From contig NZ_JABAHZ010000001.1 in the NCBI RefSeq assembly GCF_012641265.1, positions 1,116,001-1,180,000 of the forward strand: 64,000 bases of DNA, written 5' to 3'. The notes below the pieces were generated by a model. It searched no databases. It saw only the letters and a list, made by a program, of their open reading frames with translations, and was not told the origin of the DNA. Made by a program: the position numbers and the translations under genes. Position 1 is the first letter of the stretch; every line of letters starts with the position of its first letter. This document shows, one piece after another, positions 27,811 to 35,820 of the stretch. This stretch comes from Chitinophaga eiseniae. GTDB lineage: Bacteria; Bacteroidota; Bacteroidia; Chitinophagales; Chitinophagaceae.

Positions 27811-29259
27811 ATGTCTCCGGGTTTATTATTTTCTTTTGTCATTGCTTACTTTGTCATCCTGCTGATCGTGGCATGGTATACAGGCCGTAATTCGAACAAT
27901 GACTCTTTCTTTATCGGCAACCGTAACAGTAACTGGATGCTGGTGGCCTTTGGTATGATTGGCACCTCTTTAAGCGGGGTTACCTTTGTAAGCGTACCTG
28001 GCGCTGTAGGGAAAGACGCTTTTTCCTATATGCAGATTACCCTTGGGTACTTTATTGGCTATGTCACCATCGCCTACGTATTGATTCCCTTGTATTACCG
28101 CTTGCAGCTCACCTCTATTTATAATTACCTGGATACCCGGTTCGGTACCAGGTCCTATAAAACCGGCGCCTCCTTTTTTATCCTGTCCCGCACCCTGGGC
28201 GCTACCGCAAGGTTATACCTGGTAGTACGCATCCTCCAGGATGCCATTCTTTCCAGCTTCGGAGTGCCTTTCTGGGTCACCACCCTGGTCATCCTGATCA
28301 TGATCCTCCTGTATACGTATGAAGGAGGGGTAAAAACCATCGTTTACACGGACACCCTGCAAACCACCTGTATGCTGGCAGGTCTGGTCATTTGTGTAGG
28401 CTTTATCCTGCACACCATGGATCTCAGCCTGGGGCAGAGCCTAAGTGCCATGCATGAACGGGGGTTGACCACCATTTTCAATACGGATCCCGATAGCAAG
28501 TTATTTTTTATAAAACAGATACTGGCGGGCGCCTTCATCACCATTACGATGACCGGGCTTGACCAGGAGATGATGCAAAAAAATATCTCTGTAAAAACAT
28601 TAAAGGATTCCAAGAAAAACATGGTATCACTGGCCTTTATCATGGTGATCGTGATCGGCCTGTTTCTCTTCCTGGGCGGCCTGCTTCACCTGTATGGCGC
28701 CCAGCAGCAGGTAACTGCTACGGGCGATAAGCTATTCCCCGAACTGGCCTTGCATCATATGCCGCCGGTGATTTCCGTGATCTTTATTATTGCCCTGATA
28801 TCTGCACTGTTTCCCAGCGCCGATGGCGCTATGACAGCGCTCACCTCTTCCCTCTGCATCGATATACTGGACATGCAGCGGAGAAGCGACTGGCCGGAAG
28901 AAATGAAGAAGAAAGTGCGGCAGCGTATACACCTCCTGATGGCGTTCATTTTCTTATTGTTCGTGATGGTATTTGAGTGGGTGAATAACCAGAGTATGAT
29001 TGGCGTGATCCTGAAAGTGGCTACTTATACTTATGGACCATTACTGGGATTATTTGCCTTTGGTATCCTGTCGAAACGTCAAGTAAATGACGCCCTCGTA
29101 CCCCTGGTATGCGTGGCAGCACCTCTGCTGTGCTTAGTAGTAGATATTTACCAGTCCGTATTGTTCGGACATTTCCAGATAGGGCTGGAACTATTGATTA
29201 TAAATGGTTTCTTTACGTTTATGGGCTTGTTGCTGATATCACGTAAAGCAGAAAGCTAA
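27811..29259 (+). CDS. Sodium:solute symporter (SSS family)
   Basis: 482 residues from the ATG at 27811, placed right before the first hydrophobic helix; a 43-residue extension to 27682 is unlikely. About 13 transmembrane helices with the SSS pattern: RNSNNDSFFIGNRNSNWMLVAFGMIGTSLSGVTF, YKTGASFFILSRTLGATARLYL, and TMTGLDQEMMQKNISVKTLKDSKKNM. Sodium-driven uptake of a small solute, possibly sialic acid, sugar or proline. Last codons (Lys-Ala-Glu-Ser-stop) lie inside the left arm of palindrome copy 4. Divergent from MarR-GNAT, whose operator may control both. Confidence 0.88.
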   Translation: MSPGLLFSFVIAYFVILLIVAWYTGRNSNNDSFFIGNRNSNWMLVAFGMIGTSLSGVTFVSVPGAVGKDAFSYMQITLGYFIGYVTIAYVLIPLYYRLQLTSIYNYLDTRFGTRSYKTGASFFILSRTLGATARLYLVVRILQDAILSSFGVPFWVTTLVILIMILLYTYEGGVKTIVYTDTLQTTCMLAGLVICVGFILHTMDLSLGQSLSAMHERGLTTIFNTDPDSKLFFIKQILAGAFITITMTGLDQEMMQKNISVKTLKDSKKNMVSLAFIMVIVIGLFLFLGGLLHLYGAQQQVTATGDKLFPELALHHMPPVISVIFIIALISALFPSADGAMTALTSSLCIDILDMQRRSDWPEEMKKKVRQRIHLLMAFIFLLFVMVFEWVNNQSMIGVILKVATYTYGPLLGLFAFGILSKRQVNDALVPLVCVAAPLLCLVVDIYQSVLFGHFQIGLELLIINGFFTFMGLLLISRKAES

Positions 29260-29367
29260 AAGCTGAAAGCAAAAAGCTATTGTGGAAAAGAATTTAGCGA
29301 TTGTTTAAATTCGCTTTAATCAATCTCCACAATAGCTTTTTGCTTTCAGCTTTCAGCTTTCCGCTTT
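29245..29367. repeat. Heptad palindrome element, copy 4
   Basis: Arms 29245-29286 and 29326-29367 pair over 42 bases with only two mismatches; the inner 28 bases are perfect. The loop (39 bases) contains a further small hairpin (AATTTA / TAAATT). The element overlaps the stop codon of the symporter and ends two bases before the stop of the convergent KirBac gene, the ideal place for a two-way terminator. Confidence 0.9.
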
Positions 29368-29368
29368 T

Positions 29369-30322
29369 TTAAACTTCCACGGTTTTATTCAGATGGTGCA
29401 ACTCCAGCACCGTTGTTTTTCCATTATCACTTTCCCGGTACATCGGTACAAATTTCCGGTTGTATACAATTTCATCATAAGTGTAAGATGTACGCTGTAT
29501 AACGGTATTGGCATATACATCGTTGAAGCCCCTTACGGTTACATATACTTCCACATCGGCTGTTTCCAGGTCATGTGACGTAAATCCCTGCAGGGGACTG
29601 TCTTCATCAATAGGATGCACTACTGTCCAGTTCATAGACAAGGTTTCTATATGTCGCCGTTCCAGGGGTAGCGTATAAAATTTATACACCGCATTTCCAT
29701 TTTCCTGCACCTGCAAGCCCAGGGTAACCAGCACTTCTACATTAGTAAGCGTATGATTTTCCTTGTAGGAAGCGAAGCGGAACATAAGGGCGGTTTTATC
29801 CTGGAAAGGGGCAATTACTGCATTGTCGCTAAACAGCAGGTGTGCCCGGGGTTTCGAAAACCGGCCATAGATAAGACCCGTAGCCACCGCAAAGGACAGG
29901 AAGCCTGTCATAGCTTCAATAGCTGCCACCGTATTAGCTCCGTCACCCACCGGGTTTACCCGCCCATATCCTACCGTCGTGAAGGTTTCGGTACTGAAGA
30001 AATAAATTTCCTTAAAACGTTGCCACGGCGTTTTCCCGATGATTCCCTGGAAATCGTCGTAACCAATCCACCAGTAAATACCGGAATATAACAGGTTGAT
30101 GGAAAAATAAAATAACAGGATCACGACTGCAAACTTCCAGGCAGGGACATTCAGCAGCGCATGGTAAATATTGAAACGGTGCATAAACGACCGGCCTTCC
30201 CGGCGTATGTTGAAGCTCCCATCACGGTTAATAAAGCGGCCACCGTAACCGTTGGCATTCACGCCAAAGCCGGTGTCGTTGTTTTGTCTTAAAAAAGGGT
30301 TAATTCTTTTCAGAAGCGCCAT
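29369..30322 (-). CDS. Inward-rectifier potassium channel (KirBac-like)
   Basis: 317 residues. A cytoplasmic N-terminus is followed by TM1 (about 60-83), a pore helix and the selectivity filter TVGYG at 116-120, and TM2 (about 131-155, MTGFLSFAVATGLIYGRFSKP). The C-terminal half is the beta-rich cytoplasmic Kir domain (FQDKTALMFRFASYKENHTL). Two-TM K+ channel of the inner membrane, gated by lipid or ligand. Single gene, convergent with the symporter. Confidence 0.92.
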   Translation of the reverse strand: MALLKRINPFLRQNNDTGFGVNANGYGGRFINRDGSFNIRREGRSFMHRFNIYHALLNVPAWKFAVVILLFYFSINLLYSGIYWWIGYDDFQGIIGKTPWQRFKEIYFFSTETFTTVGYGRVNPVGDGANTVAAIEAMTGFLSFAVATGLIYGRFSKPRAHLLFSDNAVIAPFQDKTALMFRFASYKENHTLTNVEVLVTLGLQVQENGNAVYKFYTLPLERRHIETLSMNWTVVHPIDEDSPLQGFTSHDLETADVEVYVTVRGFNDVYANTVIQRTSYTYDEIVYNRKFVPMYRESDNGKTTVLELHHLNKTVEV

Positions 30323-30370
30323 AAGATCAATAATTGTGATATAAAGCTAAGAAGAATATTGTTCTATAAG

Positions 30371-30402
30371 AAAGGTCATCTTCCCAACGGGAGATGACCT
30401 TT
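30371..30402. terminator. Hairpin in the 283-base gap after frnE
   Basis: AAAGGTCATCT (30371-30381) pairs with AGATGACCTTT (30392-30402) and the stem continues inward with CCC/GGG. It lies between the KirBac start and the FrnE stop. The rest of the gap 30323-30605 holds no gene that I can see. Confidence 0.4.
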
Positions 30403-30561
30403 CAGCATTTTTACATTGATTTTAAAATCCCAGGTAAATGAGGACATCACCCTCATGAAAATCAGGTGGTATAAACTCCCTGGCACAAGTCATTAAAACC
30501 AAGGAACAGGCACATGTTTTTATGACCATCCTGAAATCGCTCTAACGATGTACCATAAAAA

Positions 30562-30588
30562 AGGGTTGGTTACACCGTAACCAACCCT
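30562..30588 (-). terminator. Rho-independent terminator of the FrnE gene
   Basis: Perfect 12-bp arms (30562-30573, 30577-30588) with a 3-base loop; on the minus strand the stem is followed by a run of six T. It begins 18 bases after the FrnE-like gene's stop. Confidence 0.85.
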
Positions 30589-30605
30589 ACTATACCAAAA
30601 ACAAC

Positions 30606-31313
30606 TTATTTACACTCTCCATCCGGCGTACACACCTGTCCTGACAAGGTTTCCAGCTCTATTACCGGTTGTGTTTTCTTCCATTCATCAAAAGCCTGTC
30701 CCAGTGCCTGTGTAAAAGCATCTACCGGCTGTGCGCCGGATACCGCGTATTTACGGTCCAATACAAAGAAGGGTACTCCGCGGATGCCCAGTTGCTGCGC
30801 TTCATTTACATCATGATTCACTGCTGAGGCAAACTCGCCGGATGCCAGCGCTGCTGCTACTTCGGCTTTATCGAGACCGATGTCGGTGCCTATTTCCAGC
30901 AGGGTATCATGATTACTCATGTCTTTTCCTTCTGTGAAGTAGGCATAAAACAGGCGTTCTTCTGCCGCATCCCCTTTTCCGTGCTTTTTGGCCAGCTGGA
31001 TGAGGCGATGCGCATCAAAAGAATTGGCTACCACGGCTTTGTCGAAGTTATAGGTGAGCCCTACTTCCCGGGCAGTGCCCGTCATTTGCTCATGAATGGC
31101 CACCGACCATTCGCGGGACTGTCCTTTTATTTCTGCCAGGTATTCATATATATCTTTGCCTGGCTGGGATTTGAGGTCGGGGTTCAGCTGGAAGCTCTTC
31201 CACTCCACTGTGACCTTGTCTTTACCGGGAAACTGTTCCAATGCCGCTTCAAATTTCCTTTTGCCGATATAGCAAAACGGACACATGATGTCGGACCATA
31301 TTTCTACTTTCAT
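30606..31313 (-). CDS. DsbA-family oxidoreductase, FrnE-like
   Basis: 235 residues, no signal peptide, so cytosolic. The thioredoxin-fold redox motif CPFC is at residues 11-14 (WSDIMCPFCYIGKRKFE), the long helical insert follows, and the cis-Pro loop is IRGVPFFVLDRKYAVSGAQ. C-terminal Cys pair (QVCTPDGECK) may provide a resolving site. FrnE proteins act in disulfide exchange and oxidative stress tolerance. Divergent from the HxlR regulator, with overlapping promoter elements in between. Confidence 0.88.
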   Translation of the reverse strand: MKVEIWSDIMCPFCYIGKRKFEAALEQFPGKDKVTVEWKSFQLNPDLKSQPGKDIYEYLAEIKGQSREWSVAIHEQMTGTAREVGLTYNFDKAVVANSFDAHRLIQLAKKHGKGDAAEERLFYAYFTEGKDMSNHDTLLEIGTDIGLDKAEVAAALASGEFASAVNHDVNEAQQLGIRGVPFFVLDRKYAVSGAQPVDAFTQALGQAFDEWKKTQPVIELETLSGQVCTPDGECK

Positions 31314-31338
31314 TTTTATTTTTTTAGTGTTTGCTCCG

Positions 31339-31356
31339 CAAAGTTAAATACATTTG
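31339..31356. promoter_or_regulatory. Back-to-back -7 elements for frnE-like and hxlR-like genes
   Basis: 31339-31346 reads TAACTTTG on the minus strand (toward the FrnE gene) and 31349-31356 reads TACATTTG on the plus strand (toward HxlR); both fit TAnnTTTG. Separated by two bases, the two polymerases would compete. No ideal -33 element on either side. Confidence 0.5.
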
Positions 31357-31420
31357 CTATCAAAAAGTAACCAGTTTCCAAAAGGTAAGTGCTTTACCGG
31401 GGGAAACCAAACCGATATAG

Positions 31421-31804
31421 ATGAAGAGTACAGGATTGCTGGTGGATTGTGGCGCCCCGCCAACGGGCGACAGCCATACCGATTGTCATAAGGTGATCAT
31501 GCCCGTAAGAGATGCGTTGGACGTGATCAGTGGAAAATGGAAGCTGCCCATTATCATTGCCGTTTCCCGGGGGCATAACCGTTTCCGGGACATTGAGCGC
31601 AGCATCCCTAAAATTACCTCGAAGGTGCTTTCCAAGGAGTTGAAAGACCTGGAAACGCATAAGCTTATCCGGCGGACGGTATATAATACGCAGCCGGTGC
31701 AGGTAGAATATACCCTCACCCCCTACGCCGCCACCCTGGAAAGCGTGATTGTAGCGCTGCAGCAGTGGGGATTGCAGCACCGGAAGAAGATACTGGGAAA
31801 ATAA
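31421..31804 (+). CDS. HxlR-family transcriptional regulator
   Basis: 127 residues. Winged helix with the family signature DVISGKWKLPIIIAVSRGHNRFRDIERSIPKITSKVLSKELKDLE. Two cysteines precede the domain (Cys10 and Cys22); in HypR and related HxlR regulators N-terminal cysteines sense disulfide or quinone stress. Divergent from the FrnE thiol oxidoreductase and convergent with a quinone-oxidoreductase-like gene, a typical target set. Confidence 0.88.
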   Translation: MKSTGLLVDCGAPPTGDSHTDCHKVIMPVRDALDVISGKWKLPIIIAVSRGHNRFRDIERSIPKITSKVLSKELKDLETHKLIRRTVYNTQPVQVEYTLTPYAATLESVIVALQQWGLQHRKKILGK

Positions 31805-31832
31805 CCTCGGCGCCTGGTGGCGCCGCTTTGGA

Positions 31833-32759
31833 TTATATCTCTCCTATTTTCAATACAATTTTCCCTCTCCCACTTCCTCCATTTTTACTGTATTCCTGGG
31901 CGGCAGCAGCCTCAGACAGGGAATGAAATACCCGGCGTACATAAGGTTTTATCAGGCCCTTATCCAACAGCTCATGTACTGCTTTCATAGCGGCCAGGGT
32001 TTTAGTGCCTCCCCATATGGCTCTTACGCCGGCAGCTTCCGCCATGGCCGGATCGGGCATGTTGACGATGCTGATTAGCAACCCGCCGGGTTTCAGCACT
32101 TTCATAGACCGTGCGGTCACATCGCCACCCACGGTATCCAACACAATATCTACCGGGTCCATCTGCGTTTCAAAAGGCGCAGCTTTGTAATCGATCACCT
32201 CATTGGCGCCCAGCGTGGCCACAAAGTCGAGATTAGCCTCGCTGGCCGTAGCCAGCACATATGCCCCGGCATTATAGGCTAGTTGTACGGCAAAATGGCC
32301 TACGCCGCCAGCCCCGCCATGTACCAGGATACGCTGGCCCTTGGCCAGTCGCCCTACGTCGAACAAGGCGCCCCAGGCGGTTCTCGCGCCGGCCATGGTA
32401 GCAGCTTCCTCGAAAGAAACCGCAGGTGGCTTACGGAACAATACCTCAGTAGACACGGAGGCATAGGTCGTATAGGAGCCATCTATGGATCCATACACCT
32501 CATCGCCTGTTTTCAGGCCGTATACGCCTTCTCCCACAGCAGTAACAACGCCGGCCCCTTCTACACCCGGGATATAGGGCAGCGGATGCTGCATAAAGCC
32601 TTCTCTTACTTTCCAGTCGATAGGATTCACCCCGCTGACGACCACTTTTATCAACACCTCATCTTTGGCGGGAAGCGGCACCGGGATTTCCTCCAGCAGC
32701 AACTGTTCCGGCCCTCCATAGGTGTGTACGCGGATAGCGGGTATGTGGAGGTTCTTCAT
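31833..32759 (-). CDS. NADP-dependent quinone-oxidoreductase-like MDR protein
   Basis: 308 residues. Medium-chain dehydrogenase/reductase fold without structural zinc: the GroES-like N-terminal domain (VKVVVSGVNPIDWKVREG, IPGVEGAGVVTAVGEGV) and a Rossmann domain with the nucleotide motif ILVHGGAGGVGHFAVQLAYNAGA. The absence of the zinc cysteines points to zeta-crystallin/QorA-type enone or quinone reductases using NADPH. Convergent with hxlR, 28 bases between the stops. Confidence 0.88.
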   Translation of the reverse strand: MKNLHIPAIRVHTYGGPEQLLLEEIPVPLPAKDEVLIKVVVSGVNPIDWKVREGFMQHPLPYIPGVEGAGVVTAVGEGVYGLKTGDEVYGSIDGSYTTYASVSTEVLFRKPPAVSFEEAATMAGARTAWGALFDVGRLAKGQRILVHGGAGGVGHFAVQLAYNAGAYVLATASEANLDFVATLGANEVIDYKAAPFETQMDPVDIVLDTVGGDVTARSMKVLKPGGLLISIVNMPDPAMAEAAGVRAIWGGTKTLAAMKAVHELLDKGLIKPYVRRVFHSLSEAAAAQEYSKNGGSGRGKIVLKIGEI

Positions 32760-32832
32760 AGCTTTTTTTTGCTAAGATACACCTTGCAGCCTGCCCAAAG
32801 TGGAAACCACCGGTCATAAAATTGAAAAAACT

Positions 32833-32840
32833 TACCTTTG
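32833..32840 (+). promoter_or_regulatory. -7 element of the helicase gene (TACCTTTG)
   Basis: TACCTTTG fits TAnnTTTG, 24 bases before the ATG at 32864. It supports that start over the in-frame TTG at 32822. Confidence 0.45.
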
Positions 32841-32863
32841 CCGTTCATAATTATAGCTGTATC

Positions 32864-34195
32864 ATGACTTTTGGTGATTTAAATCTTAACACCCCCTTAT
32901 TAAACGCATTGGATGAACTGGGCCTAAGCAAGCCTACTACTATACAACAACGCGCATTTTCCGTGATCATGTCCGGTAAGGATGTATGCGGCATTGCACA
33001 AACAGGTACCGGTAAAACTTTTGCTTACCTGCTGCCCACGCTCCGGATGTTCAAGTTTTCAAAAGAAAAGCACCCCACTGTGCTGATCATGGTGCCTACC
33101 CGTGAGCTGGTACAGCAGGTGGTAGAATCGGTAAGGAGATTAACTCCCTACATGAGTGTATCGGTGCTGGGCGTATATGGCGGCGTGAACATGAACCCAC
33201 AGATGGAAGCCGTAAAAGATAAACTGGATATCCTGGTGGCCACACCCGGACGCCTATACGATATCATTCTCAGCGGCGCTCTTAAAGTTAAATCCATCAA
33301 ACGCCTGATCATCGACGAGGTAGATGAAATGCTGAACCTGGGCTTCCGTACACAGCTAACCAATATTATGGACCTGCTGCCACCAAAAAGACAGAACCTG
33401 ATGTTTTCCGCCACAATTACGGAAGACGTGGAGAAAATGATTAACACACACTTCAATGATCCTGTTAGAATAGAAGCGGCTCCTACCGGCACTCCCCTGG
33501 AAAACATCGACCAGATCGTATATAAAGTTCCTAACTTTTATACCAAGGTAAACCTGCTGGAACTGTTGATCACCGATGATACCAGCATGACCAAAACCCT
33601 CATCTTCGTGGGAACGAAACAGCTGGCGGATGACCTGTACGAACAATTGATCAAAGAATTCCCCGACAAGGTGGGTATCATTCACTCCAATAAAGAACAG
33701 AACCATCGTTTTAATACGGTGCGTAAGTTCCAGTCGGGCGAAACCCGCTTCCTCATTGCTACCGATATCGTAGCCCGTGGATTGGATATTGCCGAAGTAA
33801 CGCATGTAATCAACTTCGATACGCCGGAAGTACCGGAAAACTATATTCATCGTATAGGCAGAACCGGTAGAGCAGACAAAAAAGGGATTGCCATCCTGCT
33901 TACCAAAGATGCAGAAAGGGAAAACCTCGAACGCATAGAAAGCCTGATGAACTACGCCGTCCCGGAACAGGCGTTACCAGCCGATCTTACTATTTCAGAT
34001 ATATTAACGGAAGATGAAAAACCGAAGGTGTTCATGCGTAATACGCTGGTGAAAGCACCCAAACGGGAAGACGTGGGACCTGCCTTCCACCAGAAGCTGG
34101 CAAAAAATATGAAGACCAACAAGAAAGTATCACATAAAGATAAGATGATGCTGAAATACGGTAAGCCGAAGAAGCGGACACCGAAGAAGAAATAA
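32864..34195 (+). CDS. DEAD-box RNA helicase
   Basis: 443 residues from the ATG at 32864 (MTFGDLNLNTPLL), right at the Q-motif; an upstream TTG at 32822 precedes the promoter. Motifs in order: Q-motif KPTTIQQRAF, I AQTGTGKT, Ia PTRELVQQ, II in the variant form DEVDEM (DEVD instead of DEAD), III SAT, and C-terminal IV-VI with ARGLDIAEVTHVINFDTP and HRIGRTGR. ATP-dependent RNA unwinding, likely ribosome assembly or cold adaptation. A basic tail (KKRTPKKK) follows. Ends at a strong terminator. Confidence 0.92.
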   Translation: MTFGDLNLNTPLLNALDELGLSKPTTIQQRAFSVIMSGKDVCGIAQTGTGKTFAYLLPTLRMFKFSKEKHPTVLIMVPTRELVQQVVESVRRLTPYMSVSVLGVYGGVNMNPQMEAVKDKLDILVATPGRLYDIILSGALKVKSIKRLIIDEVDEMLNLGFRTQLTNIMDLLPPKRQNLMFSATITEDVEKMINTHFNDPVRIEAAPTGTPLENIDQIVYKVPNFYTKVNLLELLITDDTSMTKTLIFVGTKQLADDLYEQLIKEFPDKVGIIHSNKEQNHRFNTVRKFQSGETRFLIATDIVARGLDIAEVTHVINFDTPEVPENYIHRIGRTGRADKKGIAILLTKDAERENLERIESLMNYAVPEQALPADLTISDILTEDEKPKVFMRNTLVKAPKREDVGPAFHQKLAKNMKTNKKVSHKDKMMLKYGKPKKRTPKKK

Positions 34196-34204
34196 AATAG
34201 TACG

Positions 34205-34259
34205 AGCTTAGCATAAAAAAATCCACCGCAGCTGGCGGTGGATTTTTTTATGCTAAGCT
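34205..34259. terminator. Bidirectional terminator overlapping a stop codon
   Basis: Perfect 25-bp arms (34205-34229, 34235-34259) with a GC core (CCACCGC) and A/T runs. It separates the convergent helicase and fatty-acid hydroxylase genes; the right arm includes the last codons and stop of the hydroxylase gene. Confidence 0.9.
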
Positions 34260-35035
34260 TTTATTGTTTGGGGGCCAAAACGCCGGGCCTGCACCAGGTC
34301 GTATTCTTTCACATAGTCCGGATGCTCCGTGCCCATAATCCGGTCCCATACCCGGAAATATAACCCGTAATTACCCTTGAATTTTTTGTGATGCAGGTTG
34401 TGATGCACAGAGGTATTCAGTACCTCAAACCACCAGGTGTAGCGGAAGTTTTCCGGCATTAGCTCATATCCGAGGTGACCATATACATTGATGATAAAAC
34501 CGGAAATGGTAAACAGTAGTACGGTCAAGGGATGCATGGGCATAACACTGACGATTAACACTAATATCCCTCCTTCTGCCACCGCTTCCAGCACATGAAA
34601 ACTATAGGACGTCCATGGAGAGGGGTTGGTACTTTCATGGTGCACCAGGTGTGTGCGTTTAAACAATTGCCTGTGGTGCAACAACCGGTGCATCCAATAA
34701 AAATAGGTATCATGTAAAATGAGACTGGCTACCAGGCTCACGCCTATATACCATAGCGGGAAATCATTGAGGTGATCGTAAACGAGCGTAAATTTCCTCA
34801 CTGGTGTAAAGAGTAATATCACGGTGATGATAGTGAATACCAGGGTACTTTGCATGGAATACCAGATTTCACGCAGGAAATCCTTTTTGGTGGCCTGCTT
34901 CAACTGGATCTTAAACCGGTTGAACCTCGCGGGCATCAACAAATAAAATAGCGTAAAAGGAATGCCCGCCAGTAAAAAGTACCGAAGGGCCGACATGCTG
35001 AAAACCTTAATGCCTGCTTCAATAATTGATTTCAT
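34253..35035 (-). CDS. Sterol desaturase/fatty acid hydroxylase family protein
   Basis: 260 residues with about four to five hydrophobic helices. Di-iron histidine motifs are clear: HDTYFYWMHRLLHH (HxxxH), HLVHHESTNPSPW (HxxHH) and HHNLHHKKFKGNYG. These integral membrane oxygenases hydroxylate lipids or carotenoids; the substrate here is unknown. It lies 91 bases downstream of the Crp-family gene on the same strand with a 16-bp direct repeat in the gap. Confidence 0.9.
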   Translation of the reverse strand: MKSIIEAGIKVFSMSALRYFLLAGIPFTLFYLLMPARFNRFKIQLKQATKKDFLREIWYSMQSTLVFTIITVILLFTPVRKFTLVYDHLNDFPLWYIGVSLVASLILHDTYFYWMHRLLHHRQLFKRTHLVHHESTNPSPWTSYSFHVLEAVAEGGILVLIVSVMPMHPLTVLLFTISGFIINVYGHLGYELMPENFRYTWWFEVLNTSVHHNLHHKKFKGNYGLYFRVWDRIMGTEHPDYVKEYDLVQARRFGPQTIKA

Positions 35036-35088
35036 CGCCTTGTGTATTTATCTCCAAAAATAACGCAAGGCAGTGGCAGCAGTGGTTT

Positions 35089-35127
35089 ACAAAAGTTAAT
35101 TTCCGGCGATAACAAAAGTTAATTTCC
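35089..35127. repeat. 16-bp direct repeat upstream of the hydroxylase gene
   Basis: ACAAAAGTTAATTTCC occurs at 35089-35104 and 35112-35127, exact copies with a 23-base period (about two helical turns). Positions end at the Crp-family stop codon and lie 54 bases before the hydroxylase start, so they could be paired regulator sites. Confidence 0.65.
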
Positions 35128-35720
35128 TATTTTCCCTTCTCCAGCATACGCTTACGGATACGGCTCAACGAAACCGGCGTAATGCCCAGCATAGAGGCGA
35201 TATACTTGTCGGGTACCCTGTTCACCACATCGAAGCGTTCGGCCAGCAGGTTGCGGTAGCGTTCTTCCGGGGAGAGGGTTACAAACGCCTCCATTATAGC
35301 CAGGGATTCAGACAGCATGCGCAGCAGGAAGAAATTGCGCAGCGGTTCGAACCGGGGATGTACTTTCATGACCTCTTCCAGTATGTCGTAGTCAATTTCC
35401 AGCAGTGTTACGTCTTCCAGGGCCCGGTATACAAAGCGTGACGGCTTCCGGTGTATGATCGTATCATGGGAAGCGATGAACTGCTTTTCCCAACGCAAAA
35501 ACAACGTGGCCTCATCGCCATTTTGCTTCAGCGTATAGGCGCGCATAATCCCCTTTTCAATATAGGCCAGCCGCCGGTCCTTATCTCCCTCCCGGATATA
35601 CGTTTCATTCGCATGCAGCTTTACCTGCCGGGTAACGGCAAATAAAGGAGAGGAATCTGCCGGCAATACCCCCGACAGCTCAAATAGTAATTGCTGTAAA
35701 CTACTGATCGATACACTCAT
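35127..35720 (-). CDS. Crp/Fnr-family transcriptional regulator
   Basis: 197 residues. Residues about 25-135 are a cyclic-nucleotide-binding-like barrel (VTRQVKLHANETYIREGDKDRRLAYIEKGIMRAYTLKQNGDEATLFLRW), lacking the canonical cAMP phosphate motif RxSA, as usual for Bacteroidota members. Residues about 150-195 form a compact helix-turn-helix (ERYRNLLAERFDVVNRVPDKYIASMLGITPVSLSRIRKRM). Upstream of the hydroxylase gene on the same strand. Confidence 0.88.
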   Translation of the reverse strand: MSVSISSLQQLLFELSGVLPADSSPLFAVTRQVKLHANETYIREGDKDRRLAYIEKGIMRAYTLKQNGDEATLFLRWEKQFIASHDTIIHRKPSRFVYRALEDVTLLEIDYDILEEVMKVHPRFEPLRNFFLLRMLSESLAIMEAFVTLSPEERYRNLLAERFDVVNRVPDKYIASMLGITPVSLSRIRKRMLEKGK

Positions 35721-35790
35721 GTTGTTCCATACCTGTAAGGCAAGCCGCTAATGTAAGTTTTATTATTCATTCTAAAGCGCCCCAGGCACG

Positions 35791-35820
35791 GAGTAAAACA
35801 GGGTAACCCCTGTTTTACTC
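35791..35820. terminator. Hairpin between Crp and isomerase genes
   Basis: Perfect 13-bp arms (GAGTAAAACAGGG, 35791-35803, and its complement 35808-35820) with a 4-base loop, overlapping the stop of the isomerase-like gene at 35819. Likely terminator of that minus-strand gene, though without a T run. Confidence 0.6.
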
